From the NCBI RefSeq assembly GCF_001641635.1, contig NZ_LUUB01000114.1, positions 32,064 through 96,063 on the forward strand: 64,000 nucleotides of DNA. The letters run 5' to 3'. The DNA comes from Bradyrhizobium centrolobii (GTDB taxonomy: Bacteria; Pseudomonadota; Alphaproteobacteria; Rhizobiales; Xanthobacteraceae). Positions 36,942 to 45,329 of the stretch are shown in pieces. The translations under genes and the position numbers were made by a program. The notes under the pieces were generated by a model. That model saw nothing but the letters and a program-made list of their open reading frames with translations, had not been told where the DNA came from and ran no database searches. Each line of letters starts with the position of its first letter. Position 1 is the stretch's first letter.

Positions 36942-37394
36942 ATGGACGAGGCGTGCAGACGGAGAATACTTCGGCTTCTGGATCAGCACCGGACCATGAG
37001 GATCGCGACGTTGCGACCTGACGGCTGGCCACAGGTGACCACCGTTGGCTACGCCAACGATGGCCTCGCTGTCTATTTCCTGTGCGGAGCGGACAGTCAG
37101 AAGGCCGCTAACCTCGCGAGCGACGATCGCGTCTCGCTTGCTGTGGATGACGATCCCGCGCAAGTGGTGGACATCACGGGCCTATCGATGGCGGCACGCG
37201 CGAAGCTCGTAACGGACCCCGCGGAATTCGAAAAGGCCTTGCGGCTCCTGATCTCGCGATATCCGAACCAGAAGGGGCTTGATTTCCCCATGCCGAAAAC
37301 TTCGGACGTTTGTGTCTTCCGCCTGACACCCACGATCGTCTCCTTGCTCGACTACTCAAAGGGATTTGGACATACCGACTTAATCGCGTGCTAG
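36942..37394 (+). CDS. Pyridoxamine 5'-phosphate oxidase (PPOX) family protein
   Basis: A 150-residue split-barrel flavin-binding protein starting MDEACRRRILRLLDQHRTMR. The PPOX pattern R-x-A-T-L-x-P-D-G-W-P-Q-V-x-x-V is at the start. Later blocks are VYFLCGADSQKAANL, VSLAVDD and the C-terminal SLLDYSKGFGHTD. Such proteins bind FMN, F420 or haem; the cofactor here is not decided by sequence. GGAGG lies 6 nt before the ATG, with a FixK/FNR box 51 nt upstream. PPOX proteins are also part of hypoxia regulons elsewhere. Confidence 0.85.
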   Translation: MDEACRRRILRLLDQHRTMRIATLRPDGWPQVTTVGYANDGLAVYFLCGADSQKAANLASDDRVSLAVDDDPAQVVDITGLSMAARAKLVTDPAEFEKALRLLISRYPNQKGLDFPMPKTSDVCVFRLTPTIVSLLDYSKGFGHTDLIAC

Positions 37395-37492
37395 ACAGGC
37401 CGCGTCTTCCGCTGAGGCGAAACCCGCTCATCGCGTCCGATCAGGCCGAAGCTCTCGCGAATTACATCCTTAGCCTAAAGACTCAGGACTAG
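37395..37492 (+). pseudogene. Possible cytochrome c C-terminal remnant
   Basis: After the PPOX stop a different frame stays open and ends IASDQAEALANYILSLKTQD. This looks like the C-terminal helix of a class I cytochrome c. No haem motif or start codon lies upstream. It may be the tail of a deleted cytochrome gene. Confidence 0.3.
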
Positions 37493-37500
37493 AACACCGA

Positions 37501-38229
37501 TCAGCGCGAACGAGCCTGGTCGCCTTGCAAGGTCTCAAAGAACGCCACGATCGCATCGATCTGGTATTCGGCGAGCTTTGGATTGAGCATTGCCTGGTTC
37601 GGGCCTACGCGGCGGTGGTTTGACGTCAAGAGGTGTCGGAGATCGCTGACTGAAAAGGATGGCCGGCTGGCAATTTCGCTGAAGCTTGGCGCTGGGAAAC
37701 GAAAGGCAGGTGTCTCCCTTGAAGGATCCGAGACGACGTGACAGAGACCGCAGGTCCCGTGAGCGAGCGCGCGACCCTGCGCGATCTGATCCGCGAACAA
37801 CTGATCGCTGAACGGCGAGTTGGCCGGCACCTGGATGGTGATCGAACCGAATCCGCTGGCGCGGTGGCAAGTATTGCATCCGTTGGTGAGATCCGAGTAG
37901 GCCTTCGCGAATGCGGCACTATCCTTCAGTTGAATCGCGCGATCCAGGGCTTGCAGCTGTTCGGTAGTTTGGGACGATCGCATGCTTTCGGACGGCAGGA
38001 GCGTTGCCTTCCGCAAGTTAGCCTGGATCTGCCGAAGCTCATAGTTCGCCAGAGTCCAGTTGCTGAGCTTGCCGGCGAACCACAATTTGATGTGCTGGAA
38101 TTGGAGCGCGCCCATGAGGTCGGATAGTTGGGTTGGCGTGCTATCGGCCGGCAAATTGACCTCCGCCCCCGCATTCAATAGCGGCAGCAGGGCGACAATC
38201 GCGGCGGTCATCAGCGTCCGGAAGTTCAT
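37501..38229 (-). CDS. Di-haem c-type cytochrome
   Basis: A 242-residue secreted protein with a signal peptide (MNFRTLMTAAIVALLPLLNA) and two haem motifs, CNTCH and CGLCH. The first half (LQFQHIKLWFAGKLSNWTLA, then the ANYEL region) is helical and typical of secreted cytochrome c family proteins of Rhizobiales. The second half is a class I cytochrome domain ending with a Met-ligand region (QAMLNPKLAEYQIDAIVAF). The start is ATG 38229. A FixK/FNR box lies 51 nt upstream, the usual activator spacing. It is probably part of the low-oxygen electron-transfer set. Confidence 0.85.
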   Translation of the reverse strand: MNFRTLMTAAIVALLPLLNAGAEVNLPADSTPTQLSDLMGALQFQHIKLWFAGKLSNWTLANYELRQIQANLRKATLLPSESMRSSQTTEQLQALDRAIQLKDSAAFAKAYSDLTNGCNTCHRASGFGSITIQVPANSPFSDQLFADQIAQGRALAHGTCGLCHVVSDPSRETPAFRFPAPSFSEIASRPSFSVSDLRHLLTSNHRRVGPNQAMLNPKLAEYQIDAIVAFFETLQGDQARSR

Positions 38230-38279
38230 ACCAGCGCTCAAAATGATGAGGCAGGATGGCATCAAGGCCAGGCTCGGCG

Positions 38280-38293
38280 TTGATTTCGATCAA
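38280..38293. promoter_or_regulatory. FixK/FNR box
   Basis: TTGATTTCGATCAA is a full TTGAT-N4-ATCAA palindrome, 51 nt upstream of the di-haem cytochrome start. Confidence 0.78.
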
Positions 38294-38728
38294 AACCGCT
38301 CCAGATGACGGACGTCGCGCGCGCACCAGACCATGTCCCGACGGGTGAAGAGCCGCAATCGATCGCGAGGCGCTCGCCCGGTACGAAAACCTGATCGAGG
38401 ACGTCCAGGACTCGCCGCCCTCGGCAGTCGCTGGCGCGAGTTGATGCCGGGGAGAACCAGGGACCTTGCAGCCGTAGGTTGGCTGTGCGGGGAAGCGGGC
38501 AGCCGTTCGTGGTTTGGAGCAAGCCGGACATTCGACTGATCCCGCATGTCCCGGAAGAGCGCACAAGCTGGCTCGCGAGGAGCGACCGTTTTTGGCGGAC
38601 TGCCCGGACCTGCACGCCCCAGGGGGGCCAAGTTCTGCGATCTTGATGACCGGGCTTGCCATGGTAGTACCGTAGATAGCGTACAAGGGATATCCGACCG
38701 ACGCGACAGCTGGACGTTCGCGTGCCAT
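38294..38728. other. Intergenic stretch, no gene seen
   Basis: About 435 nt between the FixK/FNR box and the hydrolase gene. Long overlapping frames on both strands have Arg/Ser/Pro-rich shadow composition and no ribosome binding site. It may be decayed coding DNA. Confidence 0.35.
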
Positions 38729-39700
38729 CTAGGGCTGCAATGATTGTGCGTCAGTCCCGTCGATGAAGTTAGCAACAGCTCGCTTAACCCCTGCCTCGCG
38801 CCCGACAAGTAGGTGTCCTCCCGTTTCGAACACTTCGAGCTTGGCTGCCGGAATAGATCGGGCGGCGAATTCGGCGGCAGGAAGCGTATTGAAAAGATCG
38901 TCCCGTGTTGTCACGACCATAGTCGGCACGCGGATAGCGTCCAGCGGTATCGGATGGAGATCCGAAACAGTGTCGAGATTAACGCCGCGAAAGCGCCGGG
39001 AAAGTGGTTGCACACTCTTCATGATGTGCAGGACGCGATCCTTTTCGCTCTGTGACGCCGCGCGGAGCACTGCCGGCGAAACACCCAGAAAGCGGACGAG
39101 AATGGACGGCGCGATCCTCTCAAGCGACCACCAGGCGAACTCCGCCCCCGAATTGACGAGCCAGAATGCAAATTTGCTCGCGCGACTTCCCTCGATCGAG
39201 ACAAGACTTGCAGGCGAGTAAGTCGCGGGCACAATAAGAACGATCGCCGTCACGCGGCCGGAGTGGCGGAGTGCAAGCTCGATTGCAGACCGCGCGCCAG
39301 CCGATGTCCCGATCACGATGGCTTTTTCAATCTTCAACGCATCGAGAAGCGCTGCGTGCATGTCCGCCTGCGCCGCATCAGACGGATCGGGCGGAACTGG
39401 CGTGCCGAGATAACCGAACCGGGACGGCGCAATCACGCGATAGCCGCTGCCGACGAGATCGGCGGCGATGTCGAGGCCCTGATCGTAGCCGCCGCCAGCA
39501 CCATGGATGGAGAGCAGCGGCATGCCACGGCCGAATTCTGCGAACTGGACCGCGCCTAGCGCGGTGGAGATCACACGCCCGCCGCTTTCGATCCTGGTCC
39601 GCGCATTATCTATCTCTGCACGGTATGACCAATAGACGAGAGCGCCAGCGCCAACGAGGACAGCCAGTATGAGCGGAAGCATGGCCTTGCTCCGGCTCAC
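38729..39700 (-). CDS. Membrane-anchored alpha/beta hydrolase
   Basis: A 323-residue protein with one N-terminal helix (about 7-26) and an alpha/beta-hydrolase domain. The oxyanion block is LLSIHGAGGGYDQG, the nucleophile elbow is IGTSAGARSA (Ser), a likely acid lies in TTRDDLFNT, and the catalytic His is in FETGGHLLVG. The substrate is unknown. Its start overlaps the end of the nitroreductase gene by 4 nt, so the two are translationally coupled. Confidence 0.8.
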   Translation of the reverse strand: MSRSKAMLPLILAVLVGAGALVYWSYRAEIDNARTRIESGGRVISTALGAVQFAEFGRGMPLLSIHGAGGGYDQGLDIAADLVGSGYRVIAPSRFGYLGTPVPPDPSDAAQADMHAALLDALKIEKAIVIGTSAGARSAIELALRHSGRVTAIVLIVPATYSPASLVSIEGSRASKFAFWLVNSGAEFAWWSLERIAPSILVRFLGVSPAVLRAASQSEKDRVLHIMKSVQPLSRRFRGVNLDTVSDLHPIPLDAIRVPTMVVTTRDDLFNTLPAAEFAARSIPAAKLEVFETGGHLLVGREAGVKRAVANFIDGTDAQSLQP

Positions 39701-40782
39701 GCGGCATCGATGACGGCGGAAACCGGCCGGCGTAGCGAGGGCGGCAGCATCGCACCGCGACCAAATCGCACAATCAGATCCGGGCGCCGGTCGCCAAGCC
39801 CCAAATAGGCTGCGATCTGGAGTCGCAAGAAAGGCACCTCAACAGGTTGATTGAGACATGCGTTCCGGATTCCTAGCGTCGTCGCCTGCAGCGCGAAACG
39901 CTGGTAGGCGCGTCCAGCGGCAACCCAGCCTGCCTTGTCGCCGTGCGGAGCGACGAAAATGGCAATGCCCGCCGACGAGCGGATATGCTCGGCGTATTTG
40001 TTCTGCTCTCCCTTCTCGGTGAAGACAAACCTCAGGAGGCGCCGCGCAAGCCAGGTCGGCAGTGCCGGGTTGCCGGAGCTGCGTGCGGCAAGCCCGTCCA
40101 AGCGCTCGATGGCTACTGCATCGTTGAAGCGGATCCAGGATGTGAGCTCTGCCATGAAGGCAGGATCGCGCATCTGCGCCGTGTTGCCTTGAATGACATA
40201 GTCGAGAATAGCCTCCATGCGCGATCGCTCGGTAACGATAAGACACTCCACGCCGCATAACGAGCCGGCATTCTCGATTGTGCGAAGGTCCTCCGAACTC
40301 AGCGCGGTGCCATCATACTTGGCCCGCGTGCATTGGCGTCGCGTGATGGCCTCGGCCAACGCATGATTTGATACTGCAGTGCGGTCGAGCGCGATGACGA
40401 CTGAGCCGGGATCCGTGGCGTCGACGACAACGCTCGCGCTCAAGCCGAGCATCGCGGCAGCCTGTACCAGGTTCTCAGCTGCGCAGCCGAGTGAAGCGAA
40501 TAGGTGATGATCGTTGGGATCCACAGCAGGGCAGCGACGGTCGAGATCTGGACGAATGGTGATCCTGTTGGCCGCCAGGGTGAACCGCCACGGCTGTGTG
40601 TTGTGGCTGTTGGCGGCCAGGGTCGCCGCACGGACAAGCTCGTGGGCGCCGCGCGCCGGATCGAGCGGACGCCATACAAGACGCACGGCTTCCTCGTATG
40701 TTGAGGGTTGCTGGGCGTGGGCTGTTGGCATGCCGGCTGCGTACGTGGCAATCGTTCCGAAAAGCAGGGATCGACGTTTCAT
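39697..40782 (-). CDS. Acg-type nitroreductase-family protein with export signal
   Basis: A 361-residue FMN-binding protein of the nitroreductase superfamily, Acg-like branch. The N-terminus MKRRSLLFGTIATYAAGMPT resembles a twin-arginine signal. Family blocks include AATLAANSHNTQPWRF, SLGCAAENLVQAAAMLG, RRQCTRAKYDG, AGWVAAGRAYQRFALQAT and GLGDRRPDLIVRFG. Acg proteins may sequester or use flavin under stress, and the group is DosR-controlled in mycobacteria. The start is ATG 40782. Only a weak FixK/FNR-like site (40842-40855, two off-consensus bases) lies upstream. Confidence 0.8.
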   Translation of the reverse strand: MKRRSLLFGTIATYAAGMPTAHAQQPSTYEEAVRLVWRPLDPARGAHELVRAATLAANSHNTQPWRFTLAANRITIRPDLDRRCPAVDPNDHHLFASLGCAAENLVQAAAMLGLSASVVVDATDPGSVVIALDRTAVSNHALAEAITRRQCTRAKYDGTALSSEDLRTIENAGSLCGVECLIVTERSRMEAILDYVIQGNTAQMRDPAFMAELTSWIRFNDAVAIERLDGLAARSSGNPALPTWLARRLLRFVFTEKGEQNKYAEHIRSSAGIAIFVAPHGDKAGWVAAGRAYQRFALQATTLGIRNACLNQPVEVPFLRLQIAAYLGLGDRRPDLIVRFGRGAMLPPSLRRPVSAVIDAA

Positions 40783-40911
40783 GCAAAACTCGCAAAAGAG
40801 CCGCTGCGTAAGAAAAGTATCGCCGAACTCACTCAGGTAACTTGATCCATCGCAACGCGCTCGACTGAGAGGATAAGCTTGTTTTCGCTTTGCGATGGAA
40901 GGGACAGTGAA

Positions 40912-41382
40912 ATGGCAAGGCGCTCGGTTCACGGCGTTTCGCTGGCTGCGTACTTTGCCATCGTTTTCGCAGCCGGCTTCGCGCTCGGCGTTCTGCGCGT
41001 CCTGGTCCTACTGCCGAGCCTCGGCGAGACGGTCGCTGTCCTTCTCGAAATGCCGGTCATTCTGACGTCCGCGTGGCTTGCCTGTCGATGGATCATCACG
41101 CGTTTTGGTGTGCCAAAGAAGGGCACCGCTGGATTGATCATGGGTGGGCTCGCGTTCGCACTGCTGATGACGGCCGAGTTCTTGCTCGCAACATTGGGTC
41201 TTGAAAGGACGGTATCGGAGCAACTCATTCGCTATGGCCGGGTGCCGGAGCTGCGGGGACTTGCGGGACAGCTGCTATTTGCAGCATTTCCCAACATTCA
41301 GTTGGCGCTGATGCGTCGGAGCGAGCACCAGCTGCCGGTCTCGATGATGAACCGGGCTACTTCAGAAGGAGCAGACAACTGA
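40912..41382 (+). CDS. Small polytopic membrane protein, 156 aa
   Basis: The protein starts MARRSVHGVSLAAYFAIVFA and has four hydrophobic segments (about 9-30, 35-55, 65-88 and 115-130). I do not recognise a named family with certainty. The ATG at 40912 is preferred over the TTG at 40879 because AAGGGACAG lies just upstream. It is divergent from the nitroreductase gene and its function is unknown. Confidence 0.65.
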   Translation: MARRSVHGVSLAAYFAIVFAAGFALGVLRVLVLLPSLGETVAVLLEMPVILTSAWLACRWIITRFGVPKKGTAGLIMGGLAFALLMTAEFLLATLGLERTVSEQLIRYGRVPELRGLAGQLLFAAFPNIQLALMRRSEHQLPVSMMNRATSEGADN

Positions 41383-41542
41383 CGCCGTGGACCGCTCTCG
41401 GACATGCTCCAACCGCTATCCAAAAGAGTGGTGCGCCGAACTGACATGGTCGGTGTATGTGACGGTTACATGAATGATCTATCGCAAGGCCCGGAGCGCG
41501 AGTCTTCGCTATGAAAACAACATAACCGCTGCGGGCTGCATC

Positions 41543-43471
41543 ATGAAAACCCAGATCATTCGCGAGCTCGGACAGGGCGACATGCTGCTGCCGTCGCTGG
41601 TAGCGGAAGGCCTTGCCGCCAACGACCGCATCAAGGTGCGCATGAGCGCGCTGCAGGCCGCACACCAGCATGCCGAGGCACCCGATCGGCCGGCGAGCGA
41701 GCTTGTGGTGGAGAGTCAAGCGGCCGGAATCGCGCCGGCCGCAATCGCTACACTAATCGCCGGCGCCCACCTGATCGGCGGCGAGCGACTTGCGGCGCCG
41801 AACCTCGCCAAGCTGATGAAGGAGATCCAGGACGACGCCGCGACCATGGTCCGTGCCGTCAGCGCCGGTGCTCCAGTCGATGGCGAGAAGGCGAACGCCC
41901 GGCTGAACGCGATCCGCGACGCGGGCCTGCTCGAAACCGGCAACGAGATCGAGATCTCGCGCATCGGGCGGTTGACTGGCGTCACCGAGTCCGCAACCGA
42001 CAGCCTGCACCGCCTGGTGATGGACCTGCACAAGCGGCTCAACGGGCTCGCGGCAAGCTGCTCCGAGGAAAACCTGAGCGGCGCCCACGTATTCGGACTC
42101 CATGCCGAGGATCGCAGCGCGGTCGAGGGTTTCATGAAGGGGCTGAACGAGACCCGTGCGCTGAAGTTCGACCACCCCGGCCTCGACACCATGGCGACCC
42201 GCTCGGGCGGCCGGCTCCTGATCCAGAATGACATCGGCACCACCGACGCGCATGTCGTCGTCATCGCGGTGAAGAAGGACGTGATCACCGTCACCTACAG
42301 CGACGTGCACCTTGCGCGCACAAAATTCTTCATCTCGCTCTTCGACAGGTTCGAGGCGAACTGGAGCGGGCTCGACCGACACGCCGCGGTCGGTCTCGGC
42401 GAGGACAATTCCTTCTACCTCATCACCGGCCAATATCAGGCGAACCACGCCAGTGACCGCAACGAATTTCTGGCCGCCGTGGGCGCCGCGCTGGTGTTCC
42501 TGATCGACTGGAACAAGGCACGCAAGCTGTTGCGCTCCTGGGTGACCAAAGACGACGCCACACGCATTCTGGAATGGGCTGCACGGAATCGCATCGGCCA
42601 TCGCGGCTTCCTTGAGCTCGGCGGCAATGAGCTGTTGGGATCGGCGGTGCGCAATGCCGCGCCGACGCGGATCGGCTTCGGTGAACGTCTCGACCAGGTG
42701 CTAGGCCGCAGTGCTGCGATCGATTTCCTTAAAGCTGCGCTGCGCGCCTCTACCGGCGCGCTACTCGCGGGCCGTTCGGTGCGCATGGTACGCGACCAGA
42801 TCGAAGCCGATCTGGTGCGTCACCTCGAGCGCGTCGATGGCGCGCTGCTCGCGGTGGTGCTACGCCAGATCGGGCTCGCGCACGACATCGTCGCCGCAAT
42901 CTCCCGCCACATCGCGGCCCTCCAGGCCGGCCTGCCGGCCGACCGCAAGGAGCTCACCAGGCGATGCGGCCACATCGAGCAGAAGGCCGACCGCATCGCA
43001 CTGGAGGCGCGCAAGGAGGTCAGCCGGCTCAACGCGCGGCCGACCATCGGACAATTCATCGACCGCGCCGAAGAGGCCATCGACGAATTCGAGCAGGCGG
43101 CGTTCATCGCCTCATTGATGCCCGACCTGACCGACAAGGCACTGCTCGTAGCGCTCGCCGAGCTGTGCACCATCGGCCTGACCGCCACGGAAGTCGCAGC
43201 CACCGGTCTTGCCGCCGCGACCGACGTCTCGGAAGGGCGGCGCGCGGATTCTGAGGACGCGCTCTCCGCGGTGACCCGGCTAATCGACGCCGAGCATGCC
43301 GCCGACGGTCGGGAGCGCGCGACCACGGCGCTGGTGTTTTCCGGTGGCTTCGACGTCGCGACCTCGCTCTCGGTCCTCGAGCTCGCGCGCGCCATCGAGC
43401 GCGCCACCGACCGCTTCGCCGGCTTCGGACATCTGCTGCGCCGGCACATCATGATTGATCTCGCAGCCTGA
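41543..43471 (+). CDS. Large uncharacterised protein with PhoU/DUF47-like C-terminus
   Basis: A 642-residue soluble protein starting MKTQIIRELGQGDMLLPSLV. The first 180 residues are helical. A mixed alpha/beta region (about 190-330) includes GGRLLIQNDIGTTDAHVVVI and FFISLFDRFEANWSG. The C-terminal 200 residues resemble a DUF47/PhoU-like helical bundle (HIEQKADRIALEARKEVSRL, then IGQFIDRAEEAIDEFEQAAF). DUF47 proteins partner phosphate transporters or phosphoenzymes. The next gene, 9 nt downstream, is a truncated PPDK, so the two probably act together. The N-terminal two thirds match nothing I recognise. Confidence 0.65.
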   Translation: MKTQIIRELGQGDMLLPSLVAEGLAANDRIKVRMSALQAAHQHAEAPDRPASELVVESQAAGIAPAAIATLIAGAHLIGGERLAAPNLAKLMKEIQDDAATMVRAVSAGAPVDGEKANARLNAIRDAGLLETGNEIEISRIGRLTGVTESATDSLHRLVMDLHKRLNGLAASCSEENLSGAHVFGLHAEDRSAVEGFMKGLNETRALKFDHPGLDTMATRSGGRLLIQNDIGTTDAHVVVIAVKKDVITVTYSDVHLARTKFFISLFDRFEANWSGLDRHAAVGLGEDNSFYLITGQYQANHASDRNEFLAAVGAALVFLIDWNKARKLLRSWVTKDDATRILEWAARNRIGHRGFLELGGNELLGSAVRNAAPTRIGFGERLDQVLGRSAAIDFLKAALRASTGALLAGRSVRMVRDQIEADLVRHLERVDGALLAVVLRQIGLAHDIVAAISRHIAALQAGLPADRKELTRRCGHIEQKADRIALEARKEVSRLNARPTIGQFIDRAEEAIDEFEQAAFIASLMPDLTDKALLVALAELCTIGLTATEVAATGLAAATDVSEGRRADSEDALSAVTRLIDAEHAADGRERATTALVFSGGFDVATSLSVLELARAIERATDRFAGFGHLLRRHIMIDLAA

Positions 43472-43480
43472 GGAACGACC

Positions 43481-45091
43481 ATGCATATCGTGCGTATCGG
43501 CGACGCGGCGACAGAACTGCACTCTGCCGAGGAGATCGGCGCCAAGGCAGCCAACCTCGCCCGGATGGCGGCACTCGGCCTGCCGGTGCCGCCGGCCTTC
43601 GTGCTGCCCGTCAAGCTCTGCGCCGACATCATCGCCGGCCATGCCCATGCGGAGCGGAACTTGCGCGATGGGCTGAAGGAAGGCATCGCCTTCCTGGAGG
43701 AGACGACAGGAAAACGCTTTGACGATCGCCGCCAGCCGCTGCTGGTGTCCGTGCGCTCGGGCGCAGCGCGATCGATGCCAGGCATGCTCGACACCGTTCT
43801 CAACGTCGGCTGCACGTCGAACGCCGTACACGGCCTGATCCGTGCCACGGGACGCCCGCGGCTCGCCTGGGATTGCCGCCGCCGCTTCCTCGAAAGCTTC
43901 AGCGAAACCGTACTCGGCCTCGATCCCGCGGCGTTCGCCGCGCGCCTCGTCGAGCTGACGGCCGGCGAAAGGGTCTCAATCGATCGCGAGCTCGACAGTG
44001 AGGCGCTGGAGCGGCTCGCTGCGGAGGAGCAGGCGCTGGTCGAGCACCGCGACGACGGCTGGCTCGAAGACGCTGTCGCGCAACTGGAAGCCTCGGCGCA
44101 AGCAGTCTATCGATCCTGGATGAGCGCGCGCGCGCAGACCTATCGCAAGCTGCAACAGCTGGATCATCTCGAAGGCACTGCGGTCACGGTGCAGGCGATG
44201 GTGTTCGGCAATGGCGGGCTCGCATCCGGCGCCGGCGTGGCGTTCTCGCGCGATCCCTCAACGGGGAAGCCGCATCCGATGATCGAGCTCGTGCTGGACG
44301 CGCAAGGCGAGGACGTAGTCTCCGGGCGGCGCATGCCCGATACGGAGGAGGCGATCGCGCGAGCGCTCCCTTCGACCGAGGTCGAGCTCGGTGAGGTCCT
44401 GACGCGGCTCGAGCGGGAGTTTCAAGACGTCCAGGATGTCGAGTTCACCGTTGAGGACGGCAAGCTCTGGATCCTGCAGACGCGCTCAGCCAAGCGGACG
44501 CCGCGTGCGGCGGTCAGGATCGCCATAGACCTTGTGCATGAAGGGCTCATCACAGAGAGTGAAGGATTGGCGCGGATCGCCGAGATCGACATCGCTACGC
44601 TCACCGAGACAACGCTTATTTCGACCGGCGAGCCGGTGGCAACCGGCATGGGCGCCTCCGGTGGCATCGGCGTCGGCCGCGCCGCCTTCGATTCGGAATG
44701 CGCAAAGCGGCTTGCCGCCACGGGCGAGCCGATCATCCTGCTTCGGCCTGATACCAGCACCGCCGATGTTGCGGGCTTCGCTGTGGCGGCGGGCATCGTC
44801 ACGGCCGTCGGTGCTCGGACATCGCATGCGGCGCTAGTGGCGCGACAGATGGGCAAGCCGTGCGTGGTCGGCTGCAGCGCGTTGAAGATCGCCCTCGATA
44901 ACAGACAGGCGCAACTTGCAAACGCGACGCTCAGGGAAGGCGACTGGATCACCATCGAAGGTGATACCGGACAGATCTATCTCGGGCGTTGCAAGACGGT
45001 GGAGACGCGGCCGGAGGTCGAACTTGCCGAAATCGCCAAATGGCGATCGCAAGTCAACGCGCGGCCAGCACGCGAGTGTTCGCAGAACTAG
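43481..45091 (+). CDS. PPDK-like protein lacking the pyruvate/PEP TIM barrel
   Basis: A 536-residue protein with the N-terminal ATP-grasp domain of pyruvate phosphate dikinase (GAKAANLARMAALGLPVPPA, then SVRSGAARSMPGMLDTVLNV, then QTRSAKRT) and the swivelling phospho-His domain (GARTSHAALVARQMGKPCVV, H449). Full PPDK is near 880 residues; the C-terminal PEP/pyruvate barrel is absent. The protein ends in a normal stop 90 residues after the His. It should therefore phosphorylate its His from ATP and pass the group to another protein, not to pyruvate. GAGGAACGACC precedes the ATG. The gene directly follows the DUF47-like gene. Confidence 0.82.
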   Translation: MHIVRIGDAATELHSAEEIGAKAANLARMAALGLPVPPAFVLPVKLCADIIAGHAHAERNLRDGLKEGIAFLEETTGKRFDDRRQPLLVSVRSGAARSMPGMLDTVLNVGCTSNAVHGLIRATGRPRLAWDCRRRFLESFSETVLGLDPAAFAARLVELTAGERVSIDRELDSEALERLAAEEQALVEHRDDGWLEDAVAQLEASAQAVYRSWMSARAQTYRKLQQLDHLEGTAVTVQAMVFGNGGLASGAGVAFSRDPSTGKPHPMIELVLDAQGEDVVSGRRMPDTEEAIARALPSTEVELGEVLTRLEREFQDVQDVEFTVEDGKLWILQTRSAKRTPRAAVRIAIDLVHEGLITESEGLARIAEIDIATLTETTLISTGEPVATGMGASGGIGVGRAAFDSECAKRLAATGEPIILLRPDTSTADVAGFAVAAGIVTAVGARTSHAALVARQMGKPCVVGCSALKIALDNRQAQLANATLREGDWITIEGDTGQIYLGRCKTVETRPEVELAEIAKWRSQVNARPARECSQN

Positions 45092-45262
45092 TTCAAAAGT
45101 GCGCCAAGCACGTATCCATCGGTGCCCAGCACCTTAGCCGCGATTCCGACGATCCCAGGAGTCCGTTCCTCGTGTCGTGATCGAATTCGGAACAAAGACA
45201 AGTTGACGAGCGGTGGGTGGCTTGCGAGCGGCTCCGTTTGTTGGAGGCAAGCGTTCAAAACG

Positions 45263-45276
45263 TTGATACTGCTCAA
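45263..45276. promoter_or_regulatory. FixK/FNR box
   Basis: TTGATACTGCTCAA is an exact TTGA-N6-TCAA site, 53 nt upstream of the P1B-5-type ATPase start. Confidence 0.65.
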
Positions 45277-45329
45277 ACAACGGAGCTGGTTTTGGAAAAG
45301 AATGATGTGAGTAGCTGCGGAATGAGACC

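Noticed and set aside
38294..38728. Long overlapping ORFs on the minus strand (up to 195 aa)
   Set aside because: Arg/Ser/Pro-rich in every frame, with no ribosome binding site and no conserved block; treated as non-coding or decayed.
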